From Gammaproteobacteria bacterium (lineage in GTDB: Bacteria > Pseudomonadota > Gammaproteobacteria > S144-34), in NCBI GenBank assembly GCA_026989495.1, contig JALSJE010000008.1, positions 1-34,414 on the forward strand: 34,414 nucleotides of DNA, read 5' to 3'. The notes beneath the pieces were generated by a model. It worked only from the letters and a program-made list of their open reading frames with translations, made no database searches and was not told the DNA's origin. The translations under genes and the position numbers were made by a program. This document shows, in pieces, positions 15,042-23,718 of the stretch (position 1 is its first letter; every line of letters starts with the position of its first letter).

Positions 15042-17687
15042 TCAGGCCCCCGCGGCGTCCGCCGCGCCCCGGCCGGCCGTTGCCGGCGCGGCGGCCCGCC
15101 CCGGCCCGCGCCCGAGGCGCAGGGCGTTCAGCACCACGACGAGGGAGCTCGCCGACATGCCGATGGCGGCCATCCAGGGGGCGACCCAGCCTGCCGCGGC
15201 GGCGGGCAGCGCGAGCAGATTGTAGCCCACGGCCCAGGCGATATTCTGGCGTACGACGGCTAGCGTGCGGCGCGCGAGCCGCACGCCCTCGGCGAGCGCC
15301 CCGAGGCGGCCGCTCAGCAGCACCATGTCGGCGCTGGCCTGGGCGAGCTGCGTGCCCGAGGCCATGGCCACCGAGACCTGGGCGGCGGCGAGCACGGCGG
15401 CGTCGTTGACCCCGTCGCCCACCATGGCCACGACCGCGCCGGCACGCTGGAGGGCGCGGATGCGCTCGAGCTTGCCCTCGGGGGTGAGCCCGCCCTCGGC
15501 CCGCCGGATGCCCAGCCGGCGGGCGACCTCCGCCACGGCCTCGGGCCGGTCGCCGCTGAGGATGCCCACCTCGAGCCCCAGCGCCCGCAGGGCGGCCACG
15601 GCCTCGGCCGCGTCCGTACGCAGCTCGTCGCCGAGCTCGATGACGGCGAGCGGTCCGGCCTCGTCGGCCAGCACCACGGCGGTGGCGGCGCCCGCCCTGC
15701 CGGGGCCGGGCGCGCCGCCAGGGGGCTCGGCGGCCGTGCCGGGGGCAGGCGCCGACGCCTGCGGGCGCTGCGGCGCTCCCCGCGGCTGGGCGCTCCGCGC
15801 CCCCGTGTCCGCGCCGCCCGCGACCACGCCGGCCGCGCCCACGAAGCCCTCGGTGCCGAGGCGAAGGCGCCGGCCCGCCACCTCGCCCTCGACACCGCGG
15901 CCCGGACGGCTGCGCAGCCCGCCGGCCGCCGGCGCCGCGAGACCCCGCACGCGCGCGGCGGCGCGCACCGCCTCGGCGATGGGGTGCTCGGAGCCCGCCT
16001 CCAGCGCCGCGGCCAGCGCCAGCGCCTCGTCCGCATCCACCCCGTCGCGCACGGGCCGCACGGCCTCGACGCGGAGCCGCCCGGTGGTCAGGGTGCCGGT
16101 CTTGTCCAGCACGAGGTGCGTGGCCCGCGCCAGCGTCTCCAGGGCGTGGCCGCGCGTGGTGACGAGCCCGAGGCGCATGAGGGCGCCGGTGGCGGCGGTG
16201 ACCGCGGCGGGCGTGGCGAGCGAGAGCGCGCAGGGACAGGTCACGACCAGCACGGCGAGCGTGATCTCGAAGGCGCGCTGCGGCTCGTGCTGCCACCACC
16301 ACAGCCCCACGCCCGTCGCCACCGCGAGCAGGGCCCCCACGAACCAGGCCGCGGCGCGGTCGGCGAGCCGCGCCACGCGCGGCTTTTCCGCCTGGGCGCG
16401 GTCGAGCAGGCGCTGGATGGAGGCGAGCACGGTCTCCTCGCCCACGTGCTCGATGCGCACCACCAGGGGGCTGTCGGTGTTGATGCTGCCGCCGATGACG
16501 CGCGCCCCGGGCGCCACCGCCCGCGGCAGCCGCTCGCCCGTCAGCACGGCCTCGTCCACGGCGCTCTCGCCCTCGAGCACCACGCCATCGGCGGGGACCG
16601 TCTCGCCCGGGCGCACGCGCACCCGCTCGCCCGGGGCGAGCTCGGCCACGGCCACCGTCTCCTCCGCCCCGTCGTCGCCGAGGCGCGTGGCCGTGGCCGG
16701 GAGGAGACGGGCGAGCGCGTCCATGGCGCGGCCGGCGCGGTGGCGGGCGGCCATCTCCAGGTAGCGCCCCGTGAGCAGGAAGAAGACGAACATGGTGACG
16801 GAGTCGAAGTAGACCTCGCCGGCGCCGCGCACGGTGTGCCAGGCGCTGGCGAGGTAGGCGGCGCCGATGGCGAGCGCCACCGGCACGTCCATGCCCAGGC
16901 GGCGGCGCCGCAGGTCGCGCCAGGCGGCGGCGAAGAAGCCCGCCCCGCTGTAGAGCACCACAGGGGTGGCGAGCAGCAGGCTCGCCCAGCGCAGGAGCGC
17001 GCGGATGTGGGGCGCCATGCCTGAGGCCTCGCCCGCATACAGCGCCACGGCCAGCATCATGACCTGGGCCATGCCGAGCCCGGCGACGGCGAGCCGCCTG
17101 AGCGCTGCCGCGCGCTCGCGCCGCGCCACCGCCTCCTGGCGGCCGGGGTCGAAGGGGTGGGCCACGTAGCCGATGGCGGCGATGGCCTTGAGGATCTCGC
17201 TCAGGCGCGTGCGCGAGGCGTCCCAGCGCACGCGCGCGCGGCGCGTGGCGTAGTTGACCTGGAAGGCGAGCACGCCCGGGAGCCGGGCCACGTGGCGCTC
17301 GGTGAGCCACACGCAGGCCGCACACACGATGCCCTCGAGGATGAGCGCGGCCTCGCGCACCGCGCCCTCCCCCGCGGCTCGCACGAACTGCCGCTGGAGC
17401 TCGGGGCGGTCGTAGAGCTCCATCTCCCGCAGGGCCTCCGGGACCAGCTCGCGCGGCCGGCCGGGACGGTCCTGGCGGTAGCGGTAGAAGTCGGTGAGGC
17501 CGGCCTCCACGATGGCCTCCGCCACCGCCTTGCAGCCCTGGCAGCACATGGGCCGCGGCCGGCCCTCGATCTCGACGGCCAGCGCCACGCCTGCCGGCAC
17601 GGGCTCGCCGCAGTGGAAACAGCGTGCCCCGCCTGCCTTCGTGGCGGGGTCCGCCCCGGTAACCGCCCCTTGCGCTGTGGAGGTCAC
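15042..17687 (-). CDS. ccoI: Copper-exporting P1B-type ATPase CcoI
   Basis: 881 residues from a GTG start. The N-terminus has the CcoI/FixI-type cysteine-rich module (CFHCGEPV at about 23-30 and MCCQGC at 47-52) and a heavy-metal-binding domain with CAAC (122-125). Then come eight membrane helices, the TGE loop (LTGERLP), the ion-site CPC (484-486), the phosphorylation site DKTGTLT (528-534), SEHPIAEA and the hinge GDGVND (757-762). It supplies copper to the periplasmic side for cbb3 assembly. A Pro/Ala/Gly-rich block at about residues 620-668 interrupts the nucleotide-binding region and is coded by a palindromic stretch (see findings). The gene starts 25 bases after the ccoH stop. Confidence 0.96.
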   Translation of the reverse strand: MTSTAQGAVTGADPATKAGGARCFHCGEPVPAGVALAVEIEGRPRPMCCQGCKAVAEAIVEAGLTDFYRYRQDRPGRPRELVPEALREMELYDRPELQRQFVRAAGEGAVREAALILEGIVCAACVWLTERHVARLPGVLAFQVNYATRRARVRWDASRTRLSEILKAIAAIGYVAHPFDPGRQEAVARRERAAALRRLAVAGLGMAQVMMLAVALYAGEASGMAPHIRALLRWASLLLATPVVLYSGAGFFAAAWRDLRRRRLGMDVPVALAIGAAYLASAWHTVRGAGEVYFDSVTMFVFFLLTGRYLEMAARHRAGRAMDALARLLPATATRLGDDGAEETVAVAELAPGERVRVRPGETVPADGVVLEGESAVDEAVLTGERLPRAVAPGARVIGGSINTDSPLVVRIEHVGEETVLASIQRLLDRAQAEKPRVARLADRAAAWFVGALLAVATGVGLWWWQHEPQRAFEITLAVLVVTCPCALSLATPAAVTAATGALMRLGLVTTRGHALETLARATHLVLDKTGTLTTGRLRVEAVRPVRDGVDADEALALAAALEAGSEHPIAEAVRAAARVRGLAAPAAGGLRSRPGRGVEGEVAGRRLRLGTEGFVGAAGVVAGGADTGARSAQPRGAPQRPQASAPAPGTAAEPPGGAPGPGRAGAATAVVLADEAGPLAVIELGDELRTDAAEAVAALRALGLEVGILSGDRPEAVAEVARRLGIRRAEGGLTPEGKLERIRALQRAGAVVAMVGDGVNDAAVLAAAQVSVAMASGTQLAQASADMVLLSGRLGALAEGVRLARRTLAVVRQNIAWAVGYNLLALPAAAAGWVAPWMAAIGMSASSLVVVLNALRLGRGPGRAAAPATAGRGAADAAGA

Positions 17688-17712
17688 GGATCGTCCCGGA
17701 AGGCCGAAGCGC

Positions 17713-18528
17713 TCACCGTTCGCCCTGGACCCATGTCTCCCCCCGCAGCTCCAGCCGGTCCGCGCCCCGGCGCAGCGTCACCGTCACCTCCCAGCGACCG
17801 GGCGCGTCCAGGCGCACCCGGCCATGGTAGACGCCGGCGCCCGTGGCGGCGAGGGCCATGGCCCGGTCGAGGTCCGCCGTGCCGGGGCGCACGAAGCGGG
17901 CCTCGACCGTGGCGCCGGACAGGGGCCGGCCCGCGCGGTCGCGGGCCTCGACCGCGAACACGGCCGTCTCGCCCACCCGGGGGGCGGCGAGCCAGCCGGC
18001 CGCCACCTGCCAGCCGAGCGCCCGCTGGCGGGCGAGCGCCTCGAGGCGCGCACGGTGCTGGAGCGGCTTGCGCGCCGAGCCGGCGGCCACCACGCCCGGG
18101 AAGCCGGTGGCCGCCACGCGCCCGCCCCCCTCGGGGGCCGGCAGCAGCCGTGCGGCGAGCCACCCGGGCAGCCCCCGCTGGGCCACCAGCACGAAGGCGA
18201 CGTTGCCCACCACCACCAGCGCGAGGAAGGCCACGATCAGGCGCGGGGCGAGCGGCAGGCGCGCGCCCGCGCTGCGCGCGGCGCGCGCCCTGCCCAGGAG
18301 CGCGGCGGCATAGCCCGCAAGCCCGTAGGCGGCCACGTGCAGGGCGGCCACGTCCAGCCCGGGCGCGGGCGCCGCCCCGCCCAGCACGAGCGCCGCGTAG
18401 CCCGCGAGCGCGAGCGCCACCGCCCCGGCCGCGGCGAGCGGCGGCCCGAGCCCGAGGAGGCGGCGCGCGAGCGCGTAGAGCGCCGCCACCGCCGCCGCGC
18501 CGCCCGCCGCCGTCAGCACCATGCCCAT
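17713..18528 (-). CDS. ccoH: FixH/CcoH-like cbb3 assembly protein with an extra N-terminal membrane domain
   Basis: 271 residues from the ATG at 18528, seven bases after ccoG. The C-terminal part (about 105-271) fits FixH: a membrane helix, LARQRALGWQVAAGW, DRAGRPLSGATVEARFVRP, and GRWEVTVTLRRGADRLELR. FixH/CcoH stabilises CcoP during assembly. The first 100 residues form an additional Ala/Leu-rich domain with about three hydrophobic helices, not part of ordinary FixH proteins of about 160 residues. The position between ccoG and ccoI is the standard ccoGHIS order, which supports the call even though sequence identity is low. Confidence 0.82.
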   Translation of the reverse strand: MGMVLTAAGGAAAVAALYALARRLLGLGPPLAAAGAVALALAGYAALVLGGAAPAPGLDVAALHVAAYGLAGYAAALLGRARAARSAGARLPLAPRLIVAFLALVVVGNVAFVLVAQRGLPGWLAARLLPAPEGGGRVAATGFPGVVAAGSARKPLQHRARLEALARQRALGWQVAAGWLAAPRVGETAVFAVEARDRAGRPLSGATVEARFVRPGTADLDRAMALAATGAGVYHGRVRLDAPGRWEVTVTLRRGADRLELRGETWVQGER

Positions 18529-18535
18529 CGCGGCC

Positions 18536-19945
18536 TCAGCCTCCCGTCCCCGGCACGAAGAAGGGCGCCTCGCGCTCGACCGCCGGCACCCGGCCCGCCC
18601 GCTCCTCCACGCGGAAGCGCACCCTGCGCGCCGCGCGCTCGGGGCGCTGGCGCACGCGCGCGATCACGCGCACCATGCGCTCGGGCGCGAGCCGCACGGT
18701 GCGGATGCGCCCCAGGTCCAGCTCCGCGCCCGGGGGTGCGGCCAGACGCACCACGAGCTCGAGCGCCTGTCCGGTCTTGTTGATGAGCTTGACCTCGTAG
18801 CCGTTCTGGATGCGCCCGTCGGAGAGGGTGACGTAGAGGGGCTGGCGCTGCTGGATGACCGCGAGCTCCAGCGGCGCGCGCGCGGCCACGCTCCAGACGA
18901 GCAGCGCCACCGCCACCATGAGCGCCGCGCCGTACCCCAGCACCTTGGGGCGCAGGATGCGCGTCCTCGATCCTGCGAGCGCGCTCTCGGAAGTGTAGCG
19001 GATCAGCCCCCGCGGCCAGCCGAGGCGGTCCATGATGGTGTCGCAGGCGTCGATGCAGAGCGCGCAGGTGATGCACTGGTACTGGAGCCCGTCGCGGATG
19101 TCGATGCCGGTGGGGCACACCTGCACGCAGTAGCCGCAGTCGATGCAGTCGCCGTGGCCCGCCGCCTGGCGCTCGGCGCGCGTGCGCAGGCCCCGGACCG
19201 GCCTGTGGCGGCCTTTGGGCCCCTCGCCCCGCGCGCGGTCGTAGGCCACGATCAGGGTGTCGCGGTCGAACATCACCCCCTGGAAGCGCGCGTAGGGGCA
19301 CATGTAGGTGCAGACCTGCTCGCGCGCGATGCCTGCGAAGACGTAGGTGGTGGCGGTGAGGAAGAGCGTGGTGGCGTAGGCCGGGAAGGGCGCGGCGCCG
19401 ACGAGGAAATCGCGCACGAGCTGCGGGGCGTCGGCCCAGTAGAGCGTGAAGGTGAGCCCCGTGGCGAAGGCCACGGCGAGCCACAGCAGGTGCGTGAGCC
19501 CCTTCTTGCGCAGCTTCTCCGCGTCCCAGGACCGGGCCTCGAGGCGCAGGCGCGCGCTGCGGTCGCCCTGCACCCAGCGCTCGATGAGCTGGTAGACGTC
19601 GGTCCAGAGCGTCTGGAAGCAGAAGTAGCCGCACCAGACGCGCCCGGCGAGCGCCGTGACGAAGAAGAGCAGCAGCGCGGCGATGACCAGCAGCCCCGCG
19701 AGCCAGAAGATGTCCTCGGGATGGACGACCAGGCCGAAGACGTAGAAGCGCCGCCCGGGCAGGTCGAAGAGCACGGCCTGGTCCGGCCCCGCGGGCCGGT
19801 CCCAGCGCAGCCAGGGCAGGAGGAAGTAGACGCCGTAGGCGAGGACGAGGATGCCGGTCTTCAGGCGGCGGAAGCGCCCGCGCACCGAGCGCGGGTGGAT
19901 GGGCACGCGCCCGGCGTAGAGCGGCGGCTCGCTGCCCCCGGTCAT
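18536..19945 (-). CDS. ccoG: Cytochrome c oxidase accessory protein CcoG
   Basis: 469-residue polytopic iron-sulfur protein. It has membrane helices near 29-45, 78-98, 155-175 and 350-365. CGYFCFQ and CTYMCPYARFQ are the conserved membrane cysteines. Two ferredoxin clusters are present: CIDCGYCVQVCPTG and CITCALCIDACD. The C-terminal Ig-like domain contains NKTGQALELVVRL. CcoG (RdxA/FixG family) reduces copper during cbb3 assembly. The gene follows ccoP by 27 bases. Confidence 0.96.
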   Translation of the reverse strand: MTGGSEPPLYAGRVPIHPRSVRGRFRRLKTGILVLAYGVYFLLPWLRWDRPAGPDQAVLFDLPGRRFYVFGLVVHPEDIFWLAGLLVIAALLLFFVTALAGRVWCGYFCFQTLWTDVYQLIERWVQGDRSARLRLEARSWDAEKLRKKGLTHLLWLAVAFATGLTFTLYWADAPQLVRDFLVGAAPFPAYATTLFLTATTYVFAGIAREQVCTYMCPYARFQGVMFDRDTLIVAYDRARGEGPKGRHRPVRGLRTRAERQAAGHGDCIDCGYCVQVCPTGIDIRDGLQYQCITCALCIDACDTIMDRLGWPRGLIRYTSESALAGSRTRILRPKVLGYGAALMVAVALLVWSVAARAPLELAVIQQRQPLYVTLSDGRIQNGYEVKLINKTGQALELVVRLAAPPGAELDLGRIRTVRLAPERMVRVIARVRQRPERAARRVRFRVEERAGRVPAVEREAPFFVPGTGG

Positions 19946-19972
19946 CTCATGCGCGCGGTCCCGCCGCCGCGC

Positions 19973-20905
19973 TCACTGTCCGCCGCCGAGCTCGTGGACG
20001 TAGACCGTCAGCAGCTTGATCTGCACGGGGTCGAGGCGCCCCTTCCAGGCCGGCATCTCCCGGCGGATGCCCTCGCGGACCACGCGCTTGACCGCCTCGA
20101 GCTTGCCCTCGAGGCTGGGGCTCGCGGGCACCTTGGCCACCGTCCAGATGCGGTCGGTGAGGTTGGCCGCGCCCTGGGACTTGAGCCCGGTGCCGTCCAT
20201 GCCATGGCAGTAGTGGCAGCCGCCGGCATCCCCGCGGAAGATGCGCGCCCCGCGCGCGGCCTGCGCGGGATCGACCTCGTGGCCGGACAGGCTCAGGACG
20301 AAGGCGGCCACGTCGTCGAGCTGCGCCTCGCCGAGCGCCTCGCCGAAGGCCGGCATGAAGCCGCGGCGGCCCTCACGGATGGAGGTCTCGATGTCCTCGA
20401 CCGTGCCGCCCCAGAGCCAGGCGTCGTCGGCCAGGTTGGGGAACAGCCCGATGCGGCCCTTGCCGTCGCTGCCGTGGCAGGGCGCGCAGTTGTCGCCGAA
20501 CAGCCCCTTGGCCATGGACCAGGCGAAGCCCTTCATGTCCGGATCGGCCAGGATCTCGTCGTAGCCCGCCGCCGCGACCTTCTCCAGGTACTGGCGCTGG
20601 CGCACGGCCGCAGGGCTCTCCTTCAGCTCGCGCATGAGGCGCGCGCGCGTGTTCCAGTGCGTGGTCCAGGTCTTGCCGTCGGCCTCGAAGGTGATGCTGT
20701 TGAGCGGCCCCTTGGTGTAGCCCTCACCCACCGGCCAGGCAGGGTAGAACAGCCAGTAGACCACGGCGAACAGCACCGTGGCGTAGAAGGCCCACACCCA
20801 CCAGCGCGGCAGCGGATTGTTGAACTCCTGCAGGTCGCCGTCCCAGGCATGGCCCGTGGTCTGGACGGCCGCCCCGCGGCCCCGGTCAGCGCGCGTCTCG
20901 CTCAT
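19973..20905 (-). CDS. ccoP: cbb3 oxidase diheme cytochrome c subunit III (CcoP)
   Basis: 310 residues. The N-terminal FixP signature DGDLQEFNNPLPRWW is followed by one membrane anchor (about 36-56) and two periplasmic cytochrome c domains. The heme motifs are CAPCH (140-144, ligand region FMPAFGE) and CHYCH (230-234, ligand region REMPAWKG). It passes electrons from soluble cytochromes to CcoO/CcoN. The start overlaps the end of ccoQ by 20 bases. Confidence 0.97.
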   Translation of the reverse strand: MSETRADRGRGAAVQTTGHAWDGDLQEFNNPLPRWWVWAFYATVLFAVVYWLFYPAWPVGEGYTKGPLNSITFEADGKTWTTHWNTRARLMRELKESPAAVRQRQYLEKVAAAGYDEILADPDMKGFAWSMAKGLFGDNCAPCHGSDGKGRIGLFPNLADDAWLWGGTVEDIETSIREGRRGFMPAFGEALGEAQLDDVAAFVLSLSGHEVDPAQAARGARIFRGDAGGCHYCHGMDGTGLKSQGAANLTDRIWTVAKVPASPSLEGKLEAVKRVVREGIRREMPAWKGRLDPVQIKLLTVYVHELGGGQ

Positions 20906-21092
20906 CGCTGTGCACCCCGTCGTCGTGCGCGTCGTCCTCGAGGGGAATCCACTTGTAGGACTCCAGCCGGCGCTTGCGCGCCTTGCCCGTGTAGACGTAG
21001 ATCACCACCGCCAGGAAGCTGAAGAAGAACAGCAGCAGCGAGACGGTGCCCGCGTTGCGGGGCTGGGTGATCCACGCCAGGAACGCGTCCAT
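20886..21092 (-). CDS. ccoQ: cbb3 oxidase small subunit CcoQ
   Basis: 68 residues, one membrane helix (about 16-34, SLLLFFFSFLAVVIYVYTG) followed by a charged tail (KARKRRLESYKWIPLEDD). Both traits are typical of CcoQ/FixQ. CcoQ stabilises the CcoP-CcoNO interaction. Order ccoN-O-Q-P is standard, and the reading frame overlaps ccoP. Confidence 0.93.
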   Translation of the reverse strand: MDAFLAWITQPRNAGTVSLLLFFFSFLAVVIYVYTGKARKRRLESYKWIPLEDDAHDDGVHSDERDAR

Positions 21093-21099
21093 CGCGGCC

Positions 21100-21837
21100 T
21101 CAGCGGAACTGCACGAAGTAGGCCTCGCCGTACTTCTTGAAGTCCACCATGGTGCCGAGCACCTGGAGATAGGCCACGAGGGCGTCCATCTCGGTCAGGT
21201 GCCGCCGGTCGCCGTCGTAGTTGCCGGCCTCGGCCTGGCGCAGCAGCGCCTCTTCGGCGCGGCGGATGTCGAGCATGTCGGCGATCGCCCGCCCCCAGCG
21301 CTCGACGTTGCGCCGGTACTCCTCCTCGGTCAGCGAGTAGGGGACGCCCGCCTTGCGCAGCGCCGCCATGCGCCGGGCGACGTCCGCGTAGTCGAGCTCG
21401 CGCTCCATGAGCCAGGGATAGGCGGGCATGATGGACTCCGGCACCACCGAGCGCGGGTCGATCAGGTGCTGCACGTGCCAGGCGTTGGAGTATTTGCCGC
21501 CCACGCGCGCGAGATCCGGACCGGTGCGCTTGGACCCCCACAGGAAGGGATGGTCGTACTGGGACTCGGCGGCGAGCGAGTAGTGGCCGTAGCGCAGCCA
21601 CTCGTCGCGGAAGGGGCGGATCATCTGCGAATGGCAGTAGAAGCAGCCCTCACGCTGGTAGATGTCGCGCCCGCGCAGCTCCAGCGGCGTGTAGGGGCGC
21701 ACCTCGGCGACCTCCTCCACCGTGGAGCCGATCTTGAACAGGGGCACGATCTCCACCAGCCCTCCGACGCTGATCACGACCAGAGTGAGCGCGATCAGCA
21801 GCCCCGCGTTGATCTCGATCTGCTCGTGACGGAACAT
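21100..21837 (-). CDS. ccoO: cbb3 oxidase monoheme cytochrome c subunit II (CcoO)
   Basis: 245 residues. A single membrane anchor lies at about 9-30. The heme-binding CFYCH (65-69) sits in [18 protein letters not shown], and SIMPAYPWL provides the likely methionine ligand. Length and motifs are those of CcoO/FixO. It relays electrons from CcoP to the catalytic subunit. Ten bases separate it from ccoN, seven from ccoQ. Confidence 0.97.
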   Translation of the reverse strand: MFRHEQIEINAGLLIALTLVVISVGGLVEIVPLFKIGSTVEEVAEVRPYTPLELRGRDIYQREGCFYCHSQMIRPFRDEWLRYGHYSLAAESQYDHPFLWGSKRTGPDLARVGGKYSNAWHVQHLIDPRSVVPESIMPAYPWLMERELDYADVARRMAALRKAGVPYSLTEEEYRRNVERWGRAIADMLDIRRAEEALLRQAEAGNYDGDRRHLTEMDALVAYLQVLGTMVDFKKYGEAYFVQFR

Positions 21838-21847
21838 GGCCGTCCCC

Positions 21848-23302
21848 TCAGCCGCGCGCGGCGAGCTTGGCGGCGAGCTTGGCCTCCAGCGCCGCCGCCT
21901 CGCGCTTCGCCGCCGCCACGGTCATCCAGAAGTTGTAGACCATCACCAGCACCCCGGCGATGAAGAAGGCGCCGCCCAGGGCGCGCACCACGTAGGGCCA
22001 GTGCAGGAAGCGCACGGTCTCGATGAAGGAGTAGGCGAGGTTGCCGTACTCGTCGAAGCCGCGCAGCATCAGCCCCTGGCCGATGCCCGCCACCCACATG
22101 GCCGTGATGTAGAGCACGATGCCGATGGTGGCGAGCCAGAAGTGCACGTACACGAGCCGCGTACTGTAGAGGCGCGCATCCCACAGGCGCGGCACCATGT
22201 GGTACAGCGAGCCGAAGGTGATCATGGCCACCCAGCCGAGCGCACCCGAATGCACGTGGCCGATGGTCCAGTCGGTGTAGTGCGAGAGGGCGTTGACGCT
22301 CTTGAGCGACATCATCGGCCCCTCGAAGGTGGACATGCCGTAGAAGGAAAGCCCCGTGATCAGGAACAGCATCACGGGATCGGTGCGCAGCTTCTCCCAG
22401 GCGCCCGAGAGCGTCATGATGCCGTTGATCATCCCCCCCCAGGAGGGCAGCAGCAGCATCACCGAGAAGGTGGCCGCGAGCGTCGAGGTCCAGTCGGGCA
22501 GCGCGGTCCAGTGCAGGTGGTGGCCGCCGGCCCACATGTAGAGGAAGATCAGGGCCCAGAAGTGGATGATGGACAGGCGGTAGGAGTAGACGGGCCGGCC
22601 CGCCTGCTTGGGCACGAAGTAGTACATCATCCCCAGGAAGGCGGCCGTGAGGAAGAAGCCCACGGCGTTATGGCCGTACCACCACTGGGTCATGGCGTCC
22701 TGCACGCCCGCGAAGAGCGAGTAGGACTTGGTCAGGCTCACGGGGATGGCGAGGTTGTTGAAGACGTGCAGCAGGGCCGTCGCCAGGATGAAGCCGAGGT
22801 AGAACCAGTTGGCGACGTAGATGTGGGGCTGGGAGCGCCGCTTGAGGGTGGCGACGTAGAGATAGAGGTAGGCCACCCACACCACGGTGATGAGGATGTC
22901 GATGGGCCACTCGAACTCGGCGTACTCGCGCGACTGGGTGATGCCGAGCATGTAGCCGAGGGCCCCGAGGCCGACGGCGGCGTTCCAGCCCCAGAAGGTG
23001 AAGCCGGCAAGCGCGTCGCTCGCGAGCCGCGCCTGGCAGGTGCGCTGCACCACGTAGTAGCTGGTGGCGAACAGCGCCGAGCCGCCGAAGCCGAAGATCA
23101 CCAGCGTGGTGTGCACCGGGCGCAGGCGCCCGAAGGTGAGCTCGGGGATCTCCAGGTTGAGCCAGGGAAAGGACAGCTCCAGCGCGGCGTAGAGGCCGGC
23201 GAGCATCCCCAGCACGCCCCACACCAGGGCGGCGATGGTGAAGCGGCGGACGATCCCGTAGTTGTAGGGCTGTGCCTCGACGGCGGTCGCGCTCTGGACC
23301 AT
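21848..23302 (-). CDS. ccoN: cbb3 cytochrome c oxidase catalytic subunit I (CcoN)
   Basis: 484 residues from the ATG at 23302, chosen for its strong GAGGGGAG ribosome site; an in-frame GTG at 23332 is the alternative. It is a 12-helix heme-copper oxidase subunit of the C family. The low-spin heme region is [16 protein letters not shown]. The active-site segment [14 protein letters not shown] has the CuB histidine and the C-type tyrosine is within [29 protein letters not shown] gives the CuB His pair, and [10 protein letters not shown] with [14 protein letters not shown] gives the late heme ligands. It reduces oxygen at low concentrations. First gene of the operon. Confidence 0.97.
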   Translation of the reverse strand: MVQSATAVEAQPYNYGIVRRFTIAALVWGVLGMLAGLYAALELSFPWLNLEIPELTFGRLRPVHTTLVIFGFGGSALFATSYYVVQRTCQARLASDALAGFTFWGWNAAVGLGALGYMLGITQSREYAEFEWPIDILITVVWVAYLYLYVATLKRRSQPHIYVANWFYLGFILATALLHVFNNLAIPVSLTKSYSLFAGVQDAMTQWWYGHNAVGFFLTAAFLGMMYYFVPKQAGRPVYSYRLSIIHFWALIFLYMWAGGHHLHWTALPDWTSTLAATFSVMLLLPSWGGMINGIMTLSGAWEKLRTDPVMLFLITGLSFYGMSTFEGPMMSLKSVNALSHYTDWTIGHVHSGALGWVAMITFGSLYHMVPRLWDARLYSTRLVYVHFWLATIGIVLYITAMWVAGIGQGLMLRGFDEYGNLAYSFIETVRFLHWPYVVRALGGAFFIAGVLVMVYNFWMTVAAAKREAAALEAKLAAKLAARG

Positions 23303-23354
23303 GGTCTCCCCTCGCCTGGTGGTGGTTTCCACGGACGCCCCCCCTCGGCGCCCG

Positions 23355-23421
23355 CGGCCGAAAAAAGGGGCCGCAATGTTAATAGCTCCTAATATTCTTG
23401 ATCAAGCGCATTTTTCGGCCG
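23355..23421 (-). promoter_or_regulatory. ccoN promoter region framed by an 11-bp inverted repeat
   Basis: CGGCCGAAAAA (23355-23365) and TTTTTCGGCCG (23411-23421) are exact inverted copies 45 bases apart. Between them, on the minus strand, a CTTGAT/TTGATC -35-like box (23406-23400, inside the palindrome CTTGATCAAG) and TATTAA (23384-23379) with a 15-16 base spacer form a plausible promoter. The leader also has a GCGGCC/GGCCGC hairpin (23354-23374). No complete FNR site is present. Confidence 0.5.
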
Positions 23422-23509
23422 ATGCCGGCGTCCCCTGTTCGGCAGGAGGCCGCCGACCCTTGAGCGGCATATCCAACTCTTTGAAAACGAAGGATCCTGT
23501 TGACACCTG

Positions 23510-23674
23510 CCGGGTCCACGCAACCCGGGCCCGACAAGGCCGGCCTGGCCTGTTGCGGACATGCAACGGCGGGAACCCCGGCTTGCGTCGGGGCCTCGTC
23601 CGGGCCGGCTTCCGGCCGGCGCTCTGCCAGGTCCCCGCGGGGCCGCCTTCCAGCCGGCCGCAAGATGCGGCCGG
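23510..23674. repeat. Run of hairpins between the two oxidase clusters
   Basis: Five inverted repeats occur in 165 bases: CCGGGT/ACCCGG (23510-23528), GTTGC/GCAAC (about 23552-23567), CCCCG/CGGGG (23576-23593), GCCGGC/GCCGGC (about 23604-23620) and CCGGCCGCA/TGCGGCCGG (23654-23674, 3-base loop). The last could end the surf1-ctaB transcript. I see no credible gene in the 415-base gap 23303-23718. Confidence 0.5.
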
Positions 23675-23718
23675 AGGCCACACCCAAGGCGCCGTCCCCC
23701 AGCCAGGCGCGTGGGGCC

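Noticed and set aside
18521-21022. 833-codon plus-strand open frame opposite ccoG and ccoP
   Set aside because: Same antisense effect; no motif, and ccoG, ccoP and ccoQ are complete on the minus strand.
23397-23406. CTTGATCAAG as an FNR/ANR site for the cbb3 operon
   Set aside because: FNR sites are TTGAT-N4-ATCAA. This is an 8-10 base palindrome without the four-base spacer.
23500-23505. TTGACA as a plus-strand -35 box
   Set aside because: No -10-like sequence lies 16-18 bases downstream and no plus-strand gene follows.
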